Shown: positions 12,400-25,299 of the stretch, piece by piece
Layout of the letters: each line of letters begins with the position of its first letter
How positions within the stretch are numbered: position 1 is the first letter of the stretch
Source of the DNA: Macrostomum hystrix
Lineage: Eukaryota > Platyhelminthes > Macrostomidae
Direction: 5' to 3'
DNA length: 64,000 nt
NCBI GenBank assembly: GCA_950097015.1
Contig: CATNEN010000039.1
Coordinates: 16,338,501-16,402,500, forward strand
Notes under the pieces: generated by a model
Databases searched by the model: none
Seen by the model: the letters and a program-made list of their open reading frames with translations, nothing else
What the model was told of the DNA's origin: nothing
Program-made: the position numbers and the translations under genes

Positions 12400-13367
12400 G
12401 GCTCTAGTAAAAAATTAAAAAATCCATATTTTTGGTTTTCTTTGTTACAGATCTTGCTTGTCTGAGTTAAAAGACACCTCACTCATCAAAATTGGTCAAG
12501 TAATAAAAAAGTTATAACCTTTTTTTGATCAACATTTTAGTTGTTTTTAGAACATTAGTATTTTTCCCATAAAGGGCTGTGATCCAGATGACTGGATTGA
12601 TTGGACTTAGACAACATAAAAATTGCAATAATTTATTTTAATTGGATTTTAAAAATTCCAAAAGCATATAGTTTTTGTTATCTACACTATGGAATATATG
12701 TATATACTATATTAACACTCAGTTTTAAAGTATTCAATTTCGTTTTTACATTGAATAGGATTACTATGTTGACAAGACATGTTTATTTGTTTACAATAAA
12801 AAACTCTTTTGGCTCTAAAGAAGTGGTAAAGCCATACCTATTCCATAGCTTAACAAATAGATGTCGCATAGACATCAATTTACTATTAACAGTCAATTGC
12901 AAAAGCCAGCTGAAATGCATAAAGGGGGTAAATTAGAAAAACATGTTTCTGTGAGATTCCACTAAAGGAAAATAAGAAGGTTTGAGTATATCATATTCCA
13001 CATAAAATTCTGCGTAAAACTTTAATGGCATACACTTAGAGAACACTATAAACAATGGTCAAAAACAGAAGTTGAAACTTTCAAACAGAAAAATTAAGAA
13101 GAATTTTTTTAAACAAATAATTACTTTTCTTTTACAGAATTTTATATTATCTTTCTAAATATTCACTTTGTTTGACTCAGTATTGACAATGCATAACTTA
13201 AATTTTCAAAATCTAAGTATGTTAGTTTTTTTGACTTTTTGATCACACAACAATTTTTTTTGAAAAAATAACAAACTTTGACACCATATAACTTTTTTGT
13301 TATTGCACCTATTGTAGTGTAGAAATTTGAAAGTAATTTTTTGTTCATTTTGTAGATCATTTTGTGA
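12400..13367. other. AT-rich spacer
   Basis: Strongly AT-rich, with long A and T runs and only incidental open frames. No conserved protein motif, repeat or RNA gene seen. Confidence 0.5.
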
Positions 13368-13675
13368 CACTTGACCTACAGTCAGAGAGGAGGCAATCCT
13401 GCTCTTTTTGCTGAATCCTGAGCACAAACACAGATGCAGGCGCACACTCACACAGGTGTGCATGTCTGCCCTGACTTTCTAATTGTCAGGCAGTGTACAC
13501 TTCACTGTGTCTTCGAGGTTGGCCTTCAAGGGCATAAATTTCACAAGCTGCAAGCCTTCTTTCTGCAGCTGCGCGCCAAATAAATTGAGCTCAGGAACTT
13601 GGTACAAGAGGCAAACAGTTATGTATGGTCAAAGCTTTAGCATTTTCAACAATCCACTTCGACCCCCTACTATGG
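13368..13675 (-). repeat. Decayed SINE (second family), antisense
   Basis: This shares with 34393-34745 the ordered blocks CTGA-TCCTGAGCACA-ACACA, CACACAGGTGTG, TGTCAGGCAGTGTACACTT and AAGCCTTCT---GCAGCTGCGC, then a degenerate tRNA-like head. It is more diverged than the 34.4-kb copy. Confidence 0.55.
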
Positions 13676-13839
13676 AGGAGTTAAATTCTTCTAAAATTAT
13701 AAATTATATAATTAGATAACTATGTGATAAGAAAACTTCTGAAAACAGCAAACTTAGCCTTGCTTTGTGCTGTTATAAATATACTCCAGACAGCTGATTA
13801 TATATTTGAGTCAAACGCTTTTAATTGCCCACTTTGCAG

Positions 13840-16800
13840 CCTCAGCTACAGGTTACACTGTGTCGCAGCGGCGACTCTAGCGACTCTACTAAACGCCGTC
13901 GTCGTCACGGCGTCCTTAGCAACAAGAAGGCTGGCTCCGCCACAGCCGGCGGCCGCTGCCATTGCCGATTAAATAACTCTGGCGGCAGCGTGTCACTATC
14001 GGCATCATCGTCGAGGCTTCTTCAACTGTCTGCCTGCAGCAGCTCCGGCGAGCGTCGTCAACAACAGCAGCTCCTTAGGCAGCAATTCCAGTATCATCAG
14101 TTGCAACAGCTAGCGAGACTGAAGTCTAACAATCAGGATTTGGCCAGAGTGAATGCCGGACTTCAGTTAGCCAGTCAAAAGCTAGCATCTGATACACAAC
14201 GCCTGCAGAAGGAGAATCTACAGCTGAGACAGCGTGCTTCTCGACTGCCTGAGTTGCGGTCGAACCTATTTAACGTGCTGGATGCTGTTTACAAGTGCGG
14301 GCTTCAATGCTTTGAGATTATTTTCCTTGGGCTAAGAATAGAACTCCCGGCGTTCCGGTTAGATCTCTAACTTGGAATACCACTAATATGAAACATGGTC
14401 CATCTGTTGGCCAACAAAGGACGAGAGCGAATCATATTACTTGTCGGTTTCCTCGAGCTCGGAATTCACCATAGAAAATTGCGCCCTATTGAACAATTGA
14501 AATCTCTCTAGTGTCTTCTTTAATAGGTCCTCCTGAAGGGCGTCTTCTTCGTTACCTCCGCAAGATAACGGATAACTCAAATTAATCAACAATAATCCTC
14601 TAGGAATGTATCCTAGGAAACAGGGAGGCCTTTCTCAAATGTATAGACGATATGTGGCTCTTGTAATCTAAGTTAAATTCAACAACGATTGCTAGCAATA
14701 AATAATTCTGTCTAGTAAAGCGCTTACCACTTGTCTTTCCCTTGGAGATGAGTCCTCTGCTTCTTAACGCTTCTTTGAAGTCCAGTGGATCGCTGGACCG
14801 GTTTAGGACCGAATGTTTACTCAGGGCATACATTTTAGCACAGCTAGGTCAAACTTGTTTGTTTAGTTGCGTTTTGGGGGGTTTTTAAGTGAGCATTACC
14901 TTATATGGGAGTATGAGCAATACAGCTGTCGAGAAACCGGTTCTCCGGTTTTAAGTCACAAGACTTTGTTTCTAAAAATAGCATGAGTTATCATGACTCA
15001 TTCCTAAAAATAGATTTACAATTATAGCTTAGGTTTGCTTGTAATATTACTTTAAGTAGCGCGTTAAACAAATTTCAAATTTTACTAATTTCATAAAGGG
15101 GGCTTTTCGTGCAATTTACGACCTTGAGGGCCAACCTCCAAGGCACTTAACATGGTTACGAACCTGTAAGATCTCAAGATCTCATTCACCCTAATGCCAT
15201 GCTGTTAAGTAGCTAGTTATTTTTTAAACAACATAGCTCTGATTTTAGCTACCTTAAAATTTTTGTCAGTTTTCTACATTGTCTTCCTTCTTTTCCTGCT
15301 TTTCTGCCATCAAATTCTCAATCCTAGTCCTTGACTAATCCTAGACTATCTTCCCTAGTCCTTGTCTAGATTTGTGTCCCGTATCTAAAAAAATCGAAAA
15401 AATGAAATTCCTTAATAAAAACTAGTTTCATAGTATGGTGTATAATAAAGTGCTCTATGTAACTAATGTACATAACACTGAAATATTTATAAACTTACTA
15501 ATTTTTGTCCTTAATTAAACAAGAGACGAAATTACATTGTGACCTAGATTTAGAATAGGGATAGTATAGAAATTCGGATGGGTGTGGTGGCCTCCCTCAG
15601 TCCATGGACTGAATAGCTGTACACAGCCTTTTGAAGCACCGCGCAATAGGCATTTGTGGGATAATGGGAATTTAGCTAGAATAAGATGGGTTCAGCTGAC
15701 TGTGAAACATTTTCTCAATTCGTTAGTAGTCAGTTGATTGATTTCTTATCTCAACTAGGTGTGTTCAACTGCTGGGCGACGAGACTGAATAAATAAATAA
15801 ATAAATAATAATAAATAAATAATAAATAAATAATAAATAATAATAAATAATTCTGTCTAGTAAAGCGCTTACCACTTGTCTTTCCCTTGGAGATGAGTCC
15901 TCTGCTTCTTAACGCTTCTTTGAAGTCCAGTGGATCGCTGGACCGGTTTAGGACCGAATGTTTACTCAGGGCATACATTTTAGCACAGCTAGGTCAAACT
16001 TGTTTGTTTAGTTGCGTTTTGGGGGGTTTTTAAGTGAGCATTACCTTATATGGGAGTATGAGCAATACAGCTGTCGAGAAACCGGTTCTCCGGTTTCAAG
16101 TCACAAGACTTTGTTTCTAAAAATAGCATGAGTTATCATGACTCATTCCTAAAAATAGATTTACAATTATAGCTTAGGTTTGCTTGTAATATTACTTTAA
16201 GTAGCGCGTTAAACAAATTTCAAATTTTACTAATTTCATAAAGGGGGCTTTTCGTGCAATTTACGACCTTGAGGGCCAACCTCCAAGGCACTTAACATGG
16301 TTACGAACCTGTAAGATCTCAAGATCTCATTCACCCTAATGCCATGCTGTTAAGTAGCTAGTTATTTTTTAAACAACATAGCTCTGATTTTAGCTACCTT
16401 AAAATTTTTGTCAGTTTTCTACATTGTCTTCCTTCTTTTCCTGCTTTTCTGCCATCAAATTCTCAATCCTAGTCCTTGACTAATCCTAGACTATCTTCCC
16501 TAGTCCTTGTCTAGATTTGTGTCCCGTATCTAAAAAAATCGAAAAAATGAAATTCCTTAATAAAAACTAGTTTCATAGTATGGTGTATAATAAAGTGCTC
16601 TATGTAACTAATGTACATAACACTGAAATATTTATAAACTTACTAATTTTTGTCCTTAATTAAACAAGAGACGAAATTACATTGTGACCTAGATTTAGAA
16701 TAGGGATAGTATAGAAATTCGGATGGGTGTGGTGGCCTCCCTCAGTCCATGGACTGAATAGCTGTACACAGCCTTTTGAAGCACCGCGCAATAGGCATTT

Positions 16801-18306
16801 GTGGGATAATGGGAATTTAGCTAGAATAAGATGGGTTCAGCTGACTGTGAAACATTTTCTCAATTCGTTAGTAGTCAGTTGATTGATTTCTTATCTCAAC
16901 TAGGTGTGTTCAACTGCTGGGCGACGAGACTGAAAACAGCAACATCGTTGCCGCATTAGCCGTCGAAGAGCTCGAAGCCCATCGTCACGCTGACAGCATG
17001 GCTGCCGATGCCGCCGCCGCCGCTGAATTTGTCGACGAAGAACCAGTTGAAGTGCCCGCCGCCGATTCGCTTGCCTGCAACTCGGCCGTGTCGCCGCCGC
17101 GGCAGTTCAAGCCTATGCAGCACCAGCTGCCGACTCGCGTTGTTGCCGCAGCTCCGTCGGGCTCCGTCATCGCCGAAGTGTCAGCCGAGCTGGTCGCCTG
17201 CAACACCACGATGAGTATCGCCGAGGAGGGTTGCAGCTTTTTAGACTCATCGTTGCCAACTGCTCCAGCTGTTTCGGAGGACCCCGTGCCGCTTATTACT
17301 GACGTCGAGATAGTCGCAGAGACTGTCGAAGTTACGGAGCCGACGCCGACGCCAGAGCCAGCTGCTGTTAAGCCGCCGCCGCAGCAGCAGGCAAGAAAGA
17401 CATCAGCCAAGTTGACAACGAAATCAAAGGAGCGAACTGCGAAGCCGAAGGCGGAACCGCGGCGTCGTGTGAAATCTGCTGCGGTCACTCCGACCACTTC
17501 AACTGCGAGCTCCGATGATCAGAGACAGCGGCAGAGGCCTGCCAGGTCAGTTTTTTTCACCTGCTTTATTAATTACTGGAGAGACTAGGAAAATAAAGGA
17601 GAATAGCCATCTCGTCACTCTCCAGACTCGTCACTGCTCAGACCCGTCACTCTTCAAACCTGTCACTCATTAGACCTGTCACTCATTCATCACACGTGGA
17701 ACACGTCGATAAAAAATTTCGCTTTCCAGATCAACCCGTCGGCCAGTTAGCTACCTGGAGGAGCCAGTGCCAGATACAAATCATTCGCCGGATTTAACTA
17801 AGCCAGACAAAAAGGCAGGCCGGCCATCTAGGACAGTTCTGGCTGTTCAACAGCGCCCTGGTCAACTGCGCTATGTAGTGGCTGTTAATTCTAAGCAGGC
17901 GGTAGATTCTGGCGCCAACGATGCCAAGGCTATGCCGCCGCCTCCGCCTCCGCGGCCATCACAGGCCTCTAAAACTGGTCGAAAGCGTCGTCTGCCGCAG
18001 TCGCCAGGCGCCGCCAGCAGCGACGCGGCTGCCTCGTCGTCGACTTCGCCTAGCGAAGATCCGTTTAATTTGAGCGCCAATCGGACTGGTAATCTATCAG
18101 CTCTGCCTGACAGTCTGCAGGGCCTGCGCGAGCGCTGTCAGAATGCTCAGCAGCAGCAGCAGCAGCAGCAGCTACCCGAGGCTAAGAAAGCCAATCACGA
18201 CATTAACGACGGAGAGCAAAAGCAGAAGAAAAAGAAGAAACCAACCCGACGTCAGCAGCGTCAGCTGAATGATTCAGACGAGGCTGATTTTGTCAGCCTT
18301 TATTGA
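13840..18306 (+). CDS. SGO: Shugoshin-like centromeric cohesion protector (3 exons visible)
   Basis: Exons are 13840-14294, 16904-17545 and 17730-18306, and phases agree at both junctions. Exon 1 has no ATG, so a 5' exon is missing. It encodes a polyQ stretch and a coiled coil (LARLKSNNQDLARVN... LQKENLQLRQRAS) like the shugoshin N-terminal dimerisation helix that binds PP2A-B56. Exon 1 ends VYK and joins CVQLLGDETENSN. Exon 2 is Ala/Pro/Glu-rich and ends RQRQRPAR; exon 3 begins STRRPVSYLEEPV. The joined RPARSTRRPVSYLEEPV is the kind of basic C-terminal motif that docks shugoshin at phosphorylated H2A. The tail is polyQ, then Lys-rich. Known role of the family: protection of centromeric cohesin from separase and kinases in mitosis and meiosis. 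AATAAA at 18566. Shugoshins diverge fast; the call rests on the paired coiled coil and C-terminal motif. Confidence 0.72.
14437..14833 (-). CDS. Small nested gene of unknown function, opposite strand in shugoshin intron 1
   Basis: On the minus strand the ATG at 14833 opens exon 1 (14833-14728): MYALSKHSVLNRSSDPLDFK..., ending at a strong donor (AAGTG|GTAAGCG). A 115-nt intron ends TTTCCTAG, and exon 2 (14612-14437) continues in phase: YIPRGLLLINLSYPLSCGGN... ending ERFQLFNRAQFSMVNSELEE-TDK and TAA. The product has about 93 residues, soluble, with a helical acidic C-terminus and no signal peptide or known motif. About 75 nt upstream of the ATG a TATA-like CCATATAAGG is present. Exon 1 and its upstream DNA occur again, nearly identical, at 15873-15978, which has the same donor but no exon 2 of its own. 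Frame agreement across a canonical intron is the main evidence; the family is not recognised. Confidence 0.55.
14706..15788. repeat. 1,083-bp direct duplication, copy A
   Basis: Identical to 15851-16933 with a constant offset of 1,145 and one substitution that I found (T near 14952, C in copy B). It includes exon 1 and upstream DNA of the nested minus-strand gene, a SINE 3' fragment (15575-15640), and the acceptor plus first 30 bases of shugoshin exon 2, where it is cut off. Confidence 0.95.
15789..15850. repeat. AT-rich microsatellite between duplication copies
   Basis: Sixty-two bases of ATAA/AATAAATAA repeats separate the two 1,083-bp copies. An AATAAATAATT stretch also stands at the left edge of copy A (14697-14706), so the duplication may have started in this simple sequence. 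Confidence 0.9.
15851..16933. repeat. 1,083-bp direct duplication, copy B
   Basis: Second copy of 14706-15788. Its right end runs on into full-length shugoshin exon 2, so copy B carries the working exon border. It contains the duplicated first exon (15978-15873, minus strand) and upstream region of the nested gene. Confidence 0.95.
17610..17700. repeat. Short degenerate tandem repeat in shugoshin intron 2
   Basis: The motif GTCACTC--AGAC recurs about five times at 16-19 nt spacing between the donor at 17546 and the acceptor at 17729. Confidence 0.6.
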
Positions 18307-19158
18307 GGTGAATTCTTAGGGGATCAAATATGTTCGCAAGTGATTCATTTTGTAACTTCAATGAATTTTTACTTTATAACTAGTGCACTGTTGAAATGCA
18401 ATTATCAATCTAATGTGAAAATCTACTTATCCTAAAGAATTTCCACAATAATCTGATAGACTTCACAAATTATCCCAATAAGTATTAAACAAGACAATTA
18501 ATTAACCCGCTGATTCTGAGGGTGTGTTTCATAATAAAAGTGCGTAATTTACTTTTAATTAGGTTAATAAAGCTGCTTTTAAATCAATTTACTTGATAAA
18601 TTTGTTTTTTATTTATAAATAAAAGTGCATCGTCATGTTTATAACTTTTTTTCCTGCTCGCATTTTTGTGTCTGCGTGTTAAGTTATTTTTTTCTCAAGC
18701 ATTTTTAATGTTATTTTTGTTCTAAAATAACATTTTATTAATTATGTTAAACTATTTTGTCAACTACCAAGAAGTAACCTTTCATGTACATTATTTTATC
18801 ACTTCTGCTTGTAACTCCGCCTGCACTTGTTCTTTTGTACTTTTAAAGCTTCAATGCAATTCTATGCGAATTACGTATTAAAGTTCATGTCTTTAAAACA
18901 ATCCATTATTATTTAGCTTTAAACAAATCTATAACTTTAGCTTAACGTCGTTTTTATGTTTAAGCAATCAATTTTTGTTCTTCATTTCGCCAGTTTTCCA
19001 TAATTTCTATTAAAATTAGCAGTAGAAAAGATTAAAAGTCAGTTTTTAATTCAGGGTAAGACAATAATATTCCCAGTATTCTTATTCCTAGAAATCTAAT
19101 AACGTTGCTTAACAAACAAATCCAAAATAAATTAAAACTGCCTTGACAACTAGTCGCA
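18307..19158. other. Shugoshin 3' flank, AT-rich
   Basis: It holds the AATAAA at 18566-18571, the likely polyadenylation signal of the shugoshin gene, then AT-rich sequence with no coding signal. Confidence 0.5.
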
Positions 19159-19171
19159 ATTAAATCAACAG

Positions 19172-20390
19172 GTGACAAGAGAATGAATCCCAATTAAATC
19201 CCAAATTGCTAAAAGTTGAATCCCTATGACATACCAGGTAATTCAAATAGGAATCCCAATTAAATCCCAGTTGACAAGAAAATGAATCCCAATTAAATCC
19301 CAGATGACAAGAAAAAGAATCCCAATGAAATCCCAGATGACAAGAAAAAGAATCCCAATTAAATCCCAGATGACAAGAAAAAAAATCCCAATTAAATCCC
19401 AGATGACAAAAAAATCCCAATTAAATCCCAGATGACAAGAAAATGAATCCCAATTAAATCCCAGATGACAAGAAAATGAATCCCAATTAAATCCCAGATG
19501 ACAAGAAAAAAATCCCAATTAAATTCCCTATGACAAGAAAAAGAATCCCAATTAAATCCCAGATGACAAAAAAATCCCAATTAAATCCCAGATGACAAGA
19601 AAATGAATCCTAATTAAATCCCAGATGACAAAAAATCCCAATTAAATCCCAGATGACAAGAAAATGAATCCTAATTAAATCCCAGATGACAAGAAAAAGA
19701 ATCCCAATTAAATTCTCTATGACAAGAAAAAGAATCCCAATTAAATTCTCTATGACAAGAAAAAGAATCCCAATTAAATCCCAGATGACAAGAAAATGAA
19801 TCCTAATTAAATCCCAGATGACAAAAAATCCCAATTAAATCCCAGATGACAAGAAAATGAATCCTAATTAAATCCCAGATGACAAGAAAAAGAATCCCAA
19901 TTAAATTCTCTATGACAAGAAAAAGAATCCCAATTAAATTCTCTATGACAAGAAAAAGAATCCCAATTAAATTCTCTATGACAAGAAAAAGAATCCCAAT
20001 TAAATTCCCTATGACAAGAAAAAGAATCCCAATTAAATTCCCTATGACAAGAAAAAGAATCCCAATTGAATCCCAGATGACAAGAAATGAATCCCAATTG
20101 AATCCCAGATGACAAGAAAATGAAACCCAATTGAATCCCAGATGACAAGAAAATGAAACCCAATTGAATCCCAGATGACAAGAAATGAATCCCAATTGAA
20201 TCCCAGATGACAAGAAAATGAAACCCAATTGAATCCCAGATGACAAGAAATGAATCCCAATTGAATCCCAGATGACAAGAAAATGAAACCCAATTGAATC
20301 CCAGATGACAAGAAATGAATCCCAATTGAATCCCAGATGACAAGAAAATGAAACCCAATTGAATCCCAGATGACAAGAAAATGAAACCTA
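19172..20390. repeat. Minisatellite, 30-36 bp unit, about 1.2 kb
   Basis: Variants of GATGACAAGAAAATGAATCC joined to CAATTAAATCCCA follow head to tail. Two subfamilies are sorted by position: ATTAAATCCCAGATG and ATTAAATTCTCTATG in the left and middle, CAATTGAATCCCAGATG on the right. Unit length varies by an A-run. Long open frames on both strands are by-products. Confidence 0.93.
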
Positions 20391-20577
20391 AAACAAATTC
20401 GGGTGAAATCTGGAGGTTAGAGAGAATATCAATTCGAATTTAATCCTCCGGGAGTGCAAATTAAAAATCCTTATCTAGGATTTTAAATGAGTTTCTTCGT
20501 ATCCCTAATTAAGAGGTCTGCAGTTCAAATCCCATCTGAAATAATTGCTGAACTAAATTCCACAATGCTTCAGAAAT

Positions 20578-20640
20578 TTTGGTGGGTTTTACAGCCGTCC
20601 TTCTGTCCATGGACAAAACAACTAGCTGTCTTTAGTTAAA
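20578..20640 (+). repeat. SINE 3' fragment
   Basis: Contains GGTGGGTTTTACAGCCGTCC and GTCCATGGACAAAACAACTAGC, a diverged version of the 3' body seen at 29440-29475. Confidence 0.35.
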
Positions 20641-20681
20641 TGTTTATTTATTGATTATTTATTAACAATTGTTGTTTGCAG

Positions 20682-22811
<2,130 letters not shown>

Positions 22812-22924
22812 CGCTGCTTATTTGAGCTTCTCGAGAATTGAAGTGACTAGTCCTATGAGCCTAATCTGCTTGACTTTGTTTTAGATGCTTTTTTAATAGA
22901 TTTATGTAAGTTTGCTAAGTTTCC

Positions 22925-23352
22925 AATGCCCTAGATTTCCAGAGCCCTTGACTCCGTGGACCTAGATTTCCAGGACCCTAGACTCCGTTGCCCTAGATTT
23001 CCAGGGCCCTAGACTCCGACGCCCTAGATTTCCAGGGCCCTAGACTACGATGCTCTAGATTTCCAGGGCCCTAGACTCCGTTGCCCTAGATTTCCAGGGC
23101 CCTAGACTCCGACGCCCTAGATTTCCAGGGCCCTAGACTACGATGCTCTAGATTTCCAGGGCCCTAGACTCCGTTGCCCTAGATTTCCAGGGCCCTAGAC
23201 TCCGACGCCCTAGATTTCCAGGACCATAGACTCCGACGCCCTAGATTGCCAGGGCCCTAGACTACGATGCTCTAGATTTCCAGGACCATAGACTCCGACG
23301 CCCTAGATTGCCAGGGCCCTAGACTACGATGCTCTAGATTTCCAGGACCATT
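22925..23352. repeat. 30-bp minisatellite with three-unit higher order
   Basis: The unit is CCCTAGATTTCCAGGGCCCT followed by AGACTCCGNN. The variable end cycles through TTG, ACG and ATG, giving a 90-bp higher-order period for much of the array. It starts 110 bp after the ABI stop codon and so may lie in its 3' UTR. Confidence 0.92.
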
Positions 23353-23769
23353 ATTAAGCAAAAATACGATACTATTCACTTCAGCAAAAATAGCAGAACT
23401 GCCTGTTTTATATTTCTGATGATTGCCTTCTGATTGTTCTTAAAAAGCTTTGTTTATATGCTTCTATATGCTCTGTGCTGAATCTTTTCCACCTACGCTT
23501 CTGCTTCAGTCAATTATAGAATTTCGCTTCGCTGTTTTCAAACCCGATTATTCACCAATAATATATTGCAATGCAGCTATTTTATTATTCACTTAGGGCT
23601 TAATAGCACTTCTATTACCTATGTTATTTATATTTGTTTGTAAATAGTGAGACCAAATCGTGTTAGTCAAACCGGTTTTATTCTAGTAAATTAGTTAATC
23701 AGTTTTTTTTGCAAATGCAGCTATATAGTGACCTATCTTTATTGTTTAGTACCTGAATTTTCAAAACTA
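23353..23769. other. AT-rich spacer between minisatellites
   Basis: No coding, RNA or mobile-element signal seen. Confidence 0.4.
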
Positions 23770-24505
23770 CTAAGTTATTGACCTGAACTCCCTGAAGTTC
23801 GTTTTGCCTGAAGTTCCTGAAGTTGATAGTCTGTATGCTGATTGACCTGAAGTTTATGGTCTCTCTGCTAATTAACCTGAAGTTTATAGCCTCTGCTGAT
23901 TGACCTGAAGTTTATGGTCTCTCTGCTGATTGACCTGAAGTTTATGGTCTCTCTGCTGATTAACCTGAAGTTTATGGTCTCTCTGCTGATTAACCTGAAG
24001 TTTATGGTCTCTCTGCTGATTAACCTGAAGTTTATGGCCTCTGCTGATTGACCTGAAGTTTATGGTCTCTCTGCTGATTAACCTGAAGTTTATGGTCTCT
24101 CTGCTGATTAACCTGAAGTTTATGGTCTCTCTGCTGATTGACCTGAAGTTTATGGTCTCTCTGCTGATTAACCTGAAGTTTATGGTCTCTCTGCTGATTA
24201 ACCTGAAGTTTATGGTCTCTCTGCTGATTAACCTGAAGTTTATGGCCTCTGCTGATTGACCTGAAGTTTATGGTCTCTCTGCTGATTAACCTGAAGTTTA
24301 TGGTCTCTCTGCTGATTAACCTGAAGTTTATGGTCTCTCTGCTGATTGACCTGAAGTTTATGGTCTCTCTGCTGATTAACCTGAAGTTTATGGTCTCTCT
24401 GCTGATTGACCTGAAGTTTATGGTCTCTCTGCTGATTGACCTGAAGTTTATGGTCTCTCTGCTGATTGACCTGAAGTTTATGGTCTCTCTGCTGATTGAC
24501 CAGAA
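23770..24505. repeat. 30-bp minisatellite, about 24 copies
   Basis: The unit is CCTGAAGTTTATGGTCTCTC followed by TGCTGATTAA or TGCTGATTGA, with some 26-bp units (GGCCTCTGCTGATTGA). Thirty bases keep one frame open, so it reads as a repeat of MVSLLINLKF; there is no reason to think this is translated. Confidence 0.94.
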
Positions 24506-25299
24506 TTTTTCGGTCTCCGCTAAAAGTTGATGGGTGTGGCTGCTGTAATGCCCGAAGCCTATCCTACTGAAAAGCTATCGAAGTCTATCGTTAGACATCT
24601 GAACTAACTGAAGAGTTTCGGAATAACCTGGAGTTCATTAATTCCTTACTAGATTTTTAGCAAGCAAATTGCATTAGCTGTCAAATATACTTTACTAATG
24701 CACATTGTTTAGCTAGCTTTTTTCTAATTTGCGCAATTTTAATTTGTAAGCAATTTTTTACTAAAACTTTTTCTCCTAGTTCGTTTCTTAAACTTTACTT
24801 TTTGCAAACAGCTGATTATGGAGAAAAATTGATAAGTTTTGTCTTCAAGCTTTTTTAATTCATTAATTAGTCGTTTGATGTGTACATGTTTGAATCGGTG
24901 TGTGTACACGACCTATCTACTATCAGTAGAAAGGACAGCATGTTTTTAGTTTTATTTATAATTTGGCCATGTGCAATCTCTGTTTGCTAACAAAAATAGT
25001 GTTTGGACTCTCTGTAAATTAAATTTTCTTCATTTTTTATTACTAAGTCCCGGTACGTAAGTTTTGTAATTTTATTTGGCTTTTTCATATTGTCCTGTTT
25101 AGCAGAAACTTTACCGGATTGTAACTCAATTTTTCATTAATACATTTCGGTACTAAACTATTATTATGATTAAATATTAATTCCTGTATTGCTAATAAAA
25201 TTGTAAACCTTCTTTGAGAAGTACCACATATTATGTTCTTTTTTACAGCTTTATCTTAAGAAATAGGACAGGGACATCGTTTTCCTTTGATCGATCTCA
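24506..25299. other. AT-rich spacer
   Basis: No gene or element seen between the two minisatellites. Confidence 0.4.

Noticed and set aside
14706-16933. Pair of LTRs of a retrotransposon
   Set aside because: The copies lack TG...CA ends, primer-binding site and internal coding region, and include host exon sequence.
16985-17497. Minus-strand 170-codon frame opposite shugoshin exon 2
   Set aside because: Antisense shadow of a GC-rich coding exon; composition is Ala/Ser/Gly filler with no splice or motif support.
19803-20376. Minus-strand frames rich in SCHLGFNWDS
   Set aside because: Pure minisatellite translation; the frame changes with unit length.
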